Shown: piece after piece, positions 1 to 8,800 of the stretch
Layout of the letters: every line of letters starts with the position of its first letter
Position numbering within the stretch: the stretch's first letter is position 1
Source of the DNA: a bacterium
GTDB lineage: Bacteria > JAJRZV01
DNA: 53,510 bases
Assembly: GCA_024275095.1 (NCBI GenBank)
Contig: JAJRZV010000123.1
Location: forward strand, 1-53,510
Reading direction: 5' to 3'
The notes under the pieces: model-generated
Told to the model about the DNA's origin: nothing
Seen by the model: only the letters and a program-made list of their open reading frames with translations
The model's database searches: none
Program-made: the position numbers and the translations under genes

Positions 1-2
1 AG

Positions 3-1571
3 GTGATTTTATTGACCGTTCGTTTGACAAATTCAGGGGGCGACATTCCAGCATCATCACAGGATGACACCAGCACACCAAAACCTTCACTTGCTGCACA
101 GCTTATTACAATGGGAGTGAAAATTCCGGGCTCGCTTCTTCCGTACGCACGTAGTGGCGGGGCAGGTCCCTCTGAAGGGATAACTGTTTTTCTGGAAGGA
201 AAACCTCTCAATGTCCCCTGCACCTCATGGTACGTTAAGGAATCACCCTTCTCCCTCCGGGAAGAAGCAGGCGAATTTCATCTCGTGGATGATCGTACCA
301 GATTAAAAATTCCTGTGGGACTCCGCTGCGGACGGAATGTGGAAAACAATAAACAATTTGCTCTTTATGCCCTTCCTCACGGGCAAGATTGCCTTGGTAC
401 CACTGTATTTCAGCACTGTATTCACAAGGCACGCGGAGAAGGTTGCATGTTCTGCGGAATTGAACTTTCCGCATGTCAAAAATCGACAGTATGGATGAAG
501 CGTCCTGAACAGGTTGCAGGAGCGTTGCGATACTACAGCACACGACAGCAGATCAACCACGTAACCGTTACCACAGGAACGCTGGGCTCACGAACAAGAG
601 AGTTTTCATATCTTATTCAGATCATAGAAGCGATAAAACACGAACGCAACAACGTGTTGGTACACGTCCAGTTTGAACCTCCTGCATCCAGGGCCATTCT
701 CCAGGTTATTAAAGAAGCAGGCGCTGATACTGTGGGCATTCATATAGAAACTCCGGACATTACGGCTCTGCAAAAAATCGCCCCGGCAAAAGCCCGCTAT
801 GGACTGAACGGATTTTTCAAAGCATGGTATGCTGCTGTGGAAGTATTCGGTCGAGCACAGGTAAGCACCTTCATCCTCGCAGGTATAGAAGAAAATCGGA
901 GCAAAGTGTTCAAGCGCATACCCGAAATTGCATCTGCTGGAGTAATTCCGTACGTTGTATCTTTCAGACCTATCCCGGGAACACCTCTGGAAAAATCAAG
1001 ACCCCCCGAGGCCTTATACCTTGAAGAACTTACAAATTGCGCCATAGAAAGCATGTATGCGGCAGGATTCTCCGCGCATCAACATCTTGCCGGTTGTGTA
1101 AGGTGCGGTGCATGCAGTATTTTTCACTTTTGCGAACCGCAAGACTTTTATTTAATGCTGGCAGAACATCCACGAATTCTTCAAAAATGTCTTAGATTGA
1201 GACATGAAGTATTTGTAAACGAAGAAAAACTTTTTCCTAACGGAGACAGTGACGACCACGACTCAAATGCCATTCATATCGCTGCTGTGAGATGGGGAGA
1301 AGTGATTGGAACCGTAAGAATTTATCGAGACTCCCGGGGGCAGTGGTGGGGTTCCCGCCTCGCCGTAAAGAAAGAATATCGCGGCAAGGCAGGAACAGCA
1401 CTGGTGAAAAAGGCAATTGAAGAAATGAAAAAACGCGGTGGCGTGGAAATGAAAGCATGGATACTTGAAGGTCGCGAAAACTTTTTCCGAAAATTGGGGT
1501 GGCAGAGAGAAAACAAAAAACGGATCATTGGGGGCAAGCAACATTCTCTCATGAAGTGGTGCGACAGTTAA
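3..1571 (+). CDS. Radical SAM protein fused to a C-terminal GNAT acetyltransferase domain (MSMEG_0568-like + Sll0786-like)
   Basis: The N-terminal 390 residues or so form a radical SAM enzyme. The iron-sulfur cysteines are spaced C-x8-C-x2-C (about C139, C148, C151) rather than CX3CX2C, as in the MSMEG_0568 family. A second cysteine group, AGCVRCGACS near residue 367, follows the barrel. From about residue 398 the sequence becomes a GNAT domain (LRHEVFVNEE, GTVRIYRD, RLAV...YRG, FFRKLGW) that matches the Sll0786-type acetyltransferases of Nit1 clusters. In the clusters I know, the GNAT is separate or fused to the AIR-synthase domain, so joining it to the radical SAM domain is unusual. The next gene starts in TAATG, overlapping the stop by one base. 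The GTG at position 3 is the first possible start, but the true start may lie before the window. The substrate is unknown. Confidence 0.8.
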   Translation: MILLTVRLTNSGGDIPASSQDDTSTPKPSLAAQLITMGVKIPGSLLPYARSGGAGPSEGITVFLEGKPLNVPCTSWYVKESPFSLREEAGEFHLVDDRTRLKIPVGLRCGRNVENNKQFALYALPHGQDCLGTTVFQHCIHKARGEGCMFCGIELSACQKSTVWMKRPEQVAGALRYYSTRQQINHVTVTTGTLGSRTREFSYLIQIIEAIKHERNNVLVHVQFEPPASRAILQVIKEAGADTVGIHIETPDITALQKIAPAKARYGLNGFFKAWYAAVEVFGRAQVSTFILAGIEENRSKVFKRIPEIASAGVIPYVVSFRPIPGTPLEKSRPPEALYLEELTNCAIESMYAAGFSAHQHLAGCVRCGACSIFHFCEPQDFYLMLAEHPRILQKCLRLRHEVFVNEEKLFPNGDSDDHDSNAIHIAAVRWGEVIGTVRIYRDSRGQWWGSRLAVKKEYRGKAGTALVKKAIEEMKKRGGVEMKAWILEGRENFFRKLGWQRENKKRIIGGKQHSLMKWCDS

Positions 1572-2521
1572 TGAAAATCTCAACCCCTGAAATAAAGGAT
1601 ATTGTTGAGTGGGCTTACGCATCCAAAGCTTCACAGCGACATGTTCTCAAAACATTAAAGCAACGTCCACCAGCAGGAGATGCTGTCTCCCACGAAATCC
1701 CTGATGGTGGACGTATATTCACAACGGCAGACGCCATACATCCCAACCTGCTCGAAAAGGATGCATATTTCGCAGGCTGGTCAGCGGTACTCGCATGTGT
1801 CAATGACCTCTACGCTGCGGGTTCAGAACCTCTGGCTCTTATGAACTGCTGTGGCGCTGTTGACGCTGTTCAACTTACAGGTATGCTCCGTGGAATGGAA
1901 GAAATGGCTTCGGTCCACGAACTTCACATCACAGGTGGACATGCTCACCTGAATGTTTCTCCTTATCTCGCGATATTCGCATGGGGCACGTCCCTTACCA
2001 ATAGCAGCATCAACACGTTTCAACCAGGTGTCGGGGATGTTCTATTTGTCATCACCCATACTGAAGGAGTTTCCGGCACGCCACACTACCCTTCGTGGAA
2101 CAGCTTTTATGGATACGCACCACACGAAATCCGTGAACTTTACGCAGCTCTGAGGGAAATGTGGACAGTTACACAAGGAAAAATGTGTCTCAGAGACGTG
2201 AGCGGAGGAGGACTCCTTGCAGCTCTTATGAGTTTTGCAGAACAGTACAATATTGGAATGAAAGTAAACGTGGAGATCCTGCCTCGCCCGGAGAATGTAA
2301 CGCTGGAATTTTGGCTCAAATGTTTCCCTTCTTTTTCCTTTATAGGTGCATGTCCCTTCAACACAATTTCCCGCGTTGAAGAAATTTGTTCAAGGTACGG
2401 ATTAAATTTTGCATTTTTGTGCGAGCTGTCATTGCAAAGTGAAGTGATAATCATCTGGACAAACGTCGAAGATGTAATATTCTCAAAGGAAAAAGGTGAT
2501 GTGTTCCTGGCAAAAGAGTGA
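1571..2521 (+). CDS. AIR synthase-like (PurM-fold) protein, Sll0787 family
   Basis: The protein has 316 residues with the two-domain AIR synthase/selenophosphate synthetase-like layout, including DAIHPNLLEKD and FAGWSAVLACVNDLYAAGSEP (nucleotide-binding region), ITGGHAHLNVSP and LRDVSGGGLLAALMSF. It looks like the Sll0787/MSMEG_0567 C-terminal family that goes with radical SAM and GNAT proteins in Nit1 clusters. These families are thought to bind ATP, but the reaction here is unknown. I chose the ATG at 1571 because it overlaps the previous stop as TAATG. The open frame runs upstream to a GTG at 1499, but that part lies inside the GNAT domain in another frame. An AAGGA site near its end serves the next gene. 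Confidence 0.78.
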   Translation: MKISTPEIKDIVEWAYASKASQRHVLKTLKQRPPAGDAVSHEIPDGGRIFTTADAIHPNLLEKDAYFAGWSAVLACVNDLYAAGSEPLALMNCCGAVDAVQLTGMLRGMEEMASVHELHITGGHAHLNVSPYLAIFAWGTSLTNSSINTFQPGVGDVLFVITHTEGVSGTPHYPSWNSFYGYAPHEIRELYAALREMWTVTQGKMCLRDVSGGGLLAALMSFAEQYNIGMKVNVEILPRPENVTLEFWLKCFPSFSFIGACPFNTISRVEEICSRYGLNFAFLCELSLQSEVIIIWTNVEDVIFSKEKGDVFLAKE

Positions 2522-3596
2522 GAGATTTCCCCTGGAGGAAAGGGTGGGGTTGTTGGCCATGGGGGTGAAGTTTCCGCCTGAGGTCATTTCTCGGTTTACA
2601 CGTTATCGATACAAAAGAGCTTCTCTGTCTGAGGGTTTGTTTATAGAGATCCGAAAAGGTGCATATCGCTCCTCACTGAATGTGGCAGCACTTGAACCCT
2701 TTGTAAAACATTCCCCGTACTCGTTTAATCCTGCAAAGGGCCTACTGCTAAAAAACGGAGAAATACTGTGTAATGCAGAGGTAATATACGATCCTTCGTG
2801 GTACTCGTTTACACTGGAAGATGGAACCCCAATTGCCCGTGTTATCCAGGCACACGGTCGTTACACCCTCACGGCCTGTATTACTCCTTCCTGTTCTTAT
2901 ATTCTCCAGGGCAGGGGTTGCAAATTTTGTGCAATTGCCACCTCGGAAGCCTCTGTTACCAGCGGCTGGGAAATAGCTCACGCTGTACGGAAGGTGCTTA
3001 ATGCAGGATTTCCCTATCGAGAACTCAATATCAATTCAGGAACACCCCGCCGCGACAGGAAGGAAGGAGTAGAACACCTCAGGCGTATAATTCAAGAAAT
3101 AAAAAAAGAAGCACAACTACCTATCTATTTGCAGATGACTCCACCAGCCGATCTCCAGATGCTTCACGAACTCAAAGACGCTGGTGTAAATTCCATCAGC
3201 TTCAACATAGAAATCTTTGACTAAGATATGAGAAAAACCGTCTGTCCTGGAAAATCTGAAATTACGATAAACGAATACGGGAAAGTAATAGAATATGCCG
3301 TGAAAGTATTCGGAGAGGGGAATGTATCATCGTGGCTCATTGCAGGATTGGAGCCAGTAGAATCTACAATCCAGGGGATTGACTTTATTATAGAACATGG
3401 AGGCATACCGTTTCTTGCAGTTTTCAGACCTCTTGTAGGCAGTGCCTTCGAAAAGTTACCGCCCCCTGAACCACAGACAATACTTCCTGCCTTCGAATAT
3501 TTGCAGGAAGCGTTATCACCCAGAAGTAAGCTGCTTCGCTCTTCTTCTGCCGGGTGCGTCAATTGTGGTTGTTGTTCTGCTCTTCCAGAAACTTAA
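2499..3596 (+). pseudogene. Second radical SAM gene (MSMEG_0568-like) interrupted by an in-frame TAA
   Basis: The ATG at 2499 follows AAGGA by 8 bases and overlaps the preceding gene. The protein is a paralogue of the first radical SAM protein. It has the same C-x8-C-x2-C cluster motif (CSYILQGRGCKFC), the same LLAMGVKFP opening and the same AGCVNCGCCS element near the end, but no GNAT domain. The reading frame stops at TAA (3222-3224) and resumes in the same frame with DMRKTVCPGKSE, which continues the barrel and reaches a stop at 3594-3596. The interrupted position sits in the family pattern IE-x-FD-x-(4)-V-x-PGK, so a single GAA-to-TAA change would explain it. As written, the product is a 241-residue fragment and the downstream half may be untranslated. 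Confidence 0.75.
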
Positions 3597-3604
3597 AAAA
3601 TGTC

Positions 3605-5206
3605 TTACCTGGATCCTTTCCCTTTTTTGGGTGCGGTAGTTTTTTTTGCTTTGTACTCGCGTGATATTTTCTGCTTAACATAATCAAGTATGCGTCTCAC
3701 ATCTTCGTCATTGGGTCTGACTCTAAGATACGCTTCAAAAAAGCTCATGGCCTGCTGAAGTTTCCCTTCTTTGAGTGCACAGTGTCCGGCAACTATAGCA
3801 AGATCCGGAACTGGTGCCGAACTTTTATTCACATATTTAACATAAGAATCGAGGCTATCTTTACAACTGCCTACCTGATAGTTTGCAAGGGTGAGAAATT
3901 GTAGAGCTCTCAAACCGTAGGTTGTCTGAAGAAGATTTTTAAATATGGACATGGCCTGAAACAAATCCTTCTGTCCACCCTTTTTGTCGAGGCTGCCGGC
4001 ATAATATTTGGCGAGAGCGAGATAATAAGGAATTTCCTCTATATCAGGGTTAATAATGTACGCCTTCTGAAAATATTCAGCGGCCCTGCGAAAATCTCCC
4101 ACACGATCGAGGGTCAAACCTTTAATCGCACGTTCAAATACGGTTTTTCCGGCTTCGAAGTACAGCAGGTCTTTAATCTTTCCCGGGTTTTTCAATGCGT
4201 TCTTTAAAATATTTTCTGCTACGGAATAAAGTCCCTGGCGCCTGTAAACAGCAGCGTTCACCATAAGAGAAAAGGGATCAAAGAACACTTCTTTCTTTTC
4301 AATACGAGCCCACAAAGACCCTGATGCCACACGATAATAATCCGGGTAGTCTCCCGCATTAAGGGAAGAAGCTGCAAGCATGATCCCTGCCACTTTAAGA
4401 GCCTCTCTGTCTTTTTTTCTGGACGCATTGTATATCCGTACATACTGAGCTTTTGCTTCACTATACTTTCCCATCTGGTACAGCACGTTCGCGAGTACAA
4501 GTCGCAACCACAGGTCATCCGGACGCAGTGTCAGCGCTTCCCTGTAGTACCTTTCAGCTTCTTCAAAGACCCCTCTCTTTTCTGCAATGGCTCCCAGGCC
4601 TGTAAGTCCCTGAACCCGACTGCTGGTATCGCCTCTCGTGAGAATTCTAAAAATCTCTTCTGCACCTGACATGTCTCCTGCGTAAAGAAGTGATAGGCCT
4701 TTCAAAAAGTACGCTTCTGTCATATCGGATTTGATTTTGAGTGCTTTATCGAGTGCCCTTGCCGCTTCTTCATAATTACCGATCTCATAAAAAACAAGCC
4801 CCAGGTTGTAGTAAAAGTAAGGGTTGTTTTTCTTCCCGGTAGCAGCCCTGTTGAGGTAAAGAAATGCTCTGTCGGGCTGTCCCAACCTTGCGTATATCAC
4901 CCCAAGTGTATTCATAGAGGTGTAGTCCTGTGGATTAAGTTCTACCGCTTTAAGAAGGTACTTCTCGGCCTGCTTATAATCCCTTTTTTTGAAGTAAAGG
5001 TATCCTCCCACAGCGTTAACCTCGGCATGATCGGATCCGAACTCTTCGAGCTTCTTAAAAAGCTTTTCCGCGGTTTTCACTTTTCCCTTCTTTATCAGAC
5101 TCATAACCCTCTTTAACGAACTCGTTGAAAACTTCTGTTCAACCGCCGAAGCGTTTACGGCAATAACAAGCAGGATCAATAAAACACTTAATCCAAATTT
5201 ACGCAC
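3605..5206 (-). CDS. Exported tetratricopeptide repeat (TPR) protein
   Basis: The protein has about 533 residues, with a signal peptide (KFGLSVLLILLVIAVNASA) followed by TPR units over most of its length. Clear ones read AEVNAVGGYLYFKKRDYKQA, DYTSMNTLGVIYARLGQPDR, PYFYYNLGLVFYEIGNYEEA and DLWLRLVLANVLYQMGKYSE. The C-terminus is lysine-rich. It is probably periplasmic or a scaffold at the inner face of the outer membrane, and no enzymatic motif is seen. GGGAGGG lies directly before two ATG codons (5212, 5209) and a GTG (5206). The GTG has the best spacing (7 bases), so I use it, but the ATGs cannot be excluded. The gene overlaps rlmE and lies in the operon of the giant outer-membrane protein, suggesting an envelope assembly role. 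Confidence 0.75.
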   Translation of the reverse strand: MRKFGLSVLLILLVIAVNASAVEQKFSTSSLKRVMSLIKKGKVKTAEKLFKKLEEFGSDHAEVNAVGGYLYFKKRDYKQAEKYLLKAVELNPQDYTSMNTLGVIYARLGQPDRAFLYLNRAATGKKNNPYFYYNLGLVFYEIGNYEEAARALDKALKIKSDMTEAYFLKGLSLLYAGDMSGAEEIFRILTRGDTSSRVQGLTGLGAIAEKRGVFEEAERYYREALTLRPDDLWLRLVLANVLYQMGKYSEAKAQYVRIYNASRKKDREALKVAGIMLAASSLNAGDYPDYYRVASGSLWARIEKKEVFFDPFSLMVNAAVYRRQGLYSVAENILKNALKNPGKIKDLLYFEAGKTVFERAIKGLTLDRVGDFRRAAEYFQKAYIINPDIEEIPYYLALAKYYAGSLDKKGGQKDLFQAMSIFKNLLQTTYGLRALQFLTLANYQVGSCKDSLDSYVKYVNKSSAPVPDLAIVAGHCALKEGKLQQAMSFFEAYLRVRPNDEDVRRILDYVKQKISREYKAKKTTAPKKGKGSR

Positions 5207-5804
5207 CATCATCCCTCCCGGTAAAACCTTGAAGAATCAGGTATGTCTCCCGCGACATCGTGCGTGAAGCTATTGGTTTATAAATCTTGACTTTAAGAAA
5301 TACTTCTTTCAATTCTTTTTTAAATTCAGCAAACCCCTCGCCTTCGAATACCTTTAACACGCACCAGCCTCCGTGTACTAAATGCTTTGAAGCACGGCGA
5401 ATGACTTCAGAGCACATCTCCAAACTGCGACTCACGTCTTTGAAAGCAATGCCGGTGGTTTTGGGGGCAGCATCGGAGAGTATCACCTGGAAAGGGCCCT
5501 TTGCAATTTCGAATGCACTGTTCCATGTCTCGTCCTGAAAAAGGTCACCCTGAACGAATCTGAAATTGGGTGCATTCAACTCCACCTTCTCAATATCAAA
5601 ACCGACAACCAATCCTTTCCTGCCGACAGCATTGAGAGCCACCTGAGACCAGCCCCCGGGAGCACATCCTACATCCAGTACCTTCATTCCCCTGCGTATA
5701 ATATGATACCGTTTGTTCATTTCTAAAAGTTTATATGCCGCTCGGGAAAGGTAGTGTTCCCTCTTCGCCCTTTTATAGTAGTAATCTTTTTTATTGTAGT
5801 ACAT
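5199..5804 (-). CDS. rlmE: 23S rRNA (uridine-2'-O)-methyltransferase RlmE (FtsJ/RrmJ)
   Basis: The 201-residue protein has the full FtsJ layout and usual length. The SAM-binding loop is DVGCAPGGWSQVAL near residue 45. The catalytic K-D-K-E set can be placed as K in SRAAYKLLEM, D in ILSDAAPKTTG, K in VLKVFEGEG and E in SRETYLI. The family methylates the 2'-O of U2552 (E. coli numbering) in the ribosomal A loop during late 50S assembly. The start lies three bases after the stop of the giant outer-membrane protein gene and its end overlaps the TPR gene, so this housekeeping gene is placed inside an envelope operon and is probably translated by coupling. Confidence 0.92.
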   Translation of the reverse strand: MYYNKKDYYYKRAKREHYLSRAAYKLLEMNKRYHIIRRGMKVLDVGCAPGGWSQVALNAVGRKGLVVGFDIEKVELNAPNFRFVQGDLFQDETWNSAFEIAKGPFQVILSDAAPKTTGIAFKDVSRSLEMCSEVIRRASKHLVHGGWCVLKVFEGEGFAEFKKELKEVFLKVKIYKPIASRTMSRETYLILQGFTGRDDGA

Positions 5805-5807
5805 GTA

Positions 5808-8800
5808 CTAATAGTATCCCTCAACTCTCACAAAAAAACCATGGCCCGTGTAACTGTCCAAATCGTAATCTCCAATTTCTACGCTTGAAAAATTATATCC
5901 TGCAGCAAGGTTAAGATGTTCGATAATGTTTCTGCTTACCTCAACAAGTGCACCATGAAATACACCATGGCTCCGGTAGTCCAGAAGGTAGTCCACCTCA
6001 GCTTCCCATTTGGAGAAGAAACGCAGATGAACTGCCGGACCAACGAGAAAACGATCCTGAGCATCGGAAATTGTATCAACTTTATCCCTATCACGCCGCC
6101 AGCCCGTTTTAAAAGAAAATCCAAGCCAGTCATTCACATCACATGCGGTGTCAGCAAAGGCTGTGAGAAATTGGGTTTTCACAGGCACACCAGCACCCGT
6201 TACATCCTCCCTGAGATCTGAAACCCGCGAAAACTTCATAAGCATGTCCAGCCTGCCGAAAAGGTCACGAAGAGCCCCGCCTGCAGTGACTTCCGAATAT
6301 GAAGAAATAACTCGTGAGGGCTCTGTGGGAGTATCAGCTTTGTACAAACTTCTGCGGTATCGACTGAAGGTGTAAAGATTCTTCGTGATTTTAAACCGGC
6401 CTGCAATTTCCGCATTCATCCCCTGAGAAGTTGTCATACTGGATGAGCGCGACAGCTCAAACCGTCCATAAATTCTGAATTTCGGAGTCTGAAAAGTGGT
6501 GACAATTCCCCCTGTATCGCGTTCAAGACTTCCACTTGTTACCCTAATTTCACCCTTTTCATAGTAGACATTTACATTGAGGCCCTTGGCCGTTGCCCAT
6601 TCAACACCCACAACGTTACTTCGCTGATTTGTACCGCCATGAGCAATACGCTGTTCCCCGTAAAATTTCATGCGCTTGGTCAGGTAATACGCTGTTCCAA
6701 AAGCAAACTGCCCGATAGTGGTACCCGTTCGGTTCATAATACTGTATGAAGCATAAGTGGTATCACCCTTGGTACCGCGGTATCCCAAACCCACACGCGC
6801 AGCAGCCCCGGATTCCCCGTAAGAACCCTCTGCAGACACCATTACCGGTTCGAGCACGTCAGTAACAACACCAAGTGCTACCTGGTGACCACCCTGATAA
6901 ACGTGACCCCGTGACGCGAGCAAAAACTGCGCACGAATGAAAGGATTTACGCTCTGTTTCTCTCCCACGTGGAAGCGGTAGAGAATGGACGGAGAGATAT
7001 ACGCCTCGCGTCCGTATTCATCTTTTCCTGGAAAGCGCTGGGCCCACGAAAATACAAGACCCGCTTGAAGAGAACGCCACCTGTAATTTCCGCTCAGGTC
7101 CACCCGCTGAACAACATTCCTGTCAGCGCCTTCTCCTGAATCCACATAATCATAGTAAAAGGCACCTCCAAGAGGCTGTGGACGTCGAGATATTCTCAGG
7201 CCATACTGTTCCAGCCCCCCGCTCTGACTTCTACCGCTTGTAAAACCTTTTTCTCGCCTCATATAAAATCCCGATGCGCTGAACCAATCGTTATCACTCC
7301 CGAGCTCAACCCGCCAGGCATCCTTCCAGTCCGACCCTGCATCTGTAATGCTCTGAGTATAGAAGCTGACACCCGCATCATCAGACACATCAAGAAATGG
7401 TTGAGGACGCCGGGAACGGGCGAATTCAAAGATTCCCCTTACGTACCGGTTAAAATCAAATCGTACATCAATTCCACCGAGCGCATAACTTCCATCTTTT
7501 ACTGCCGTGACCCCAAGCTTCACATTCTTATGAGGTTCAAGCTCAACTCTTTCACCGTAAAGAATATTTTCCAGGCCATCGCTCAGGTATTCGTACTCCA
7601 CCACCAGATAAATCTCATGTCCTTCCTGAAAAAGATCTGGCCGCTGCGAAGACACAAATGTGGTTAGAGGATAGTAAAGATCTATCATTCCCGAAGAGTA
7701 ATCTATTGAATAATCTCTATTTCGTTTCAATACCAGATAATCTACCACCACTCCAGATACATGTTCGCGAAGTTCGACAAGAACTTTCTCAGAACCTTCC
7801 ACTACGTTTTTACGACGCAAAAAGTACAGGCTACCTCCTGTAGAGCGAAACTCATCGCGTTCAAAAGCAGTGTTTTCGCGACTTACAAAACCCTTCAAAC
7901 GCAGTGTGGGCAGGTTCTTTAAAAGTTCTGCTGACGAGAATTCATATCTTAGGCCGTAAAGGCTACGGTTGTAATACGTGAGTTCTGTATCTGTAAAAAG
8001 CGTATCATACCCCCCAAGAACAAGCGAGGCGTTTTTTCTGAACTGCAATCTCAGGAAGGTATCACCTGCCGAAGCAGTGGCATCCCAGGAACGCGCATCG
8101 TCACCGTATTCAGGATATTCTCTATTCAGTTCAATTGCCTGGAAAATTCTATCCGTCCGCTGAGGGGTTATCTGAATAATTTTCTTCCACATTTTTTCAA
8201 AATCACTTACTCCACTATCTATCCCGAACTCAAAAGTAAGGCCTTCGGGATGTTCACCGTATCCGTAAACAGAGAGTTTTCCCTTTTTTATGAATTTATT
8301 CTCCGTCGAATAGCCAAAAATTCCATAACCCAGCGCATTAATGTAGATGTCTTTTTTATCAAAATATACATTCTTTTTTATCTCCACGTTTTCCTCCGGC
8401 AAAAATGCCTGAACGTGAAGCAGTGTTGCAGTTACATTTTCAGGAAAGTGTATAAAGGAATGGAAACGTCCCTCACTGTCCAGGGATACCAACTGTCCAT
8501 TAACAGTGACGGTACACGAAATCGGCGCTTCACCCGAAATAAATAAATTACGCGATGACAGGTGGATGTCTCCCTCTGGAAGATTAAGCACAAGATACGA
8601 TCTTACATAACCTTCCTTCACAACGGGAGTGGAAGTGTATTCCAGTACATACCTTACAGGCAGGTGTTCTTTGAAAAAACCTGTAATGTTAAACCGTCCC
8701 TGGGGCTGCTTGATAAAAAGAGAAAGTTCCAGACCTTCATTTGCAGGCACATCATAACGTTCACCATCCAACAAAACATATTGAAGTCCCTCTCCTGATA

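Noticed and set aside
3222-3224. Stop-codon recoding (selenocysteine or pyrrolysine) in the radical SAM gene
   Set aside because: The codon is TAA, which neither system uses, and no insertion element was seen.
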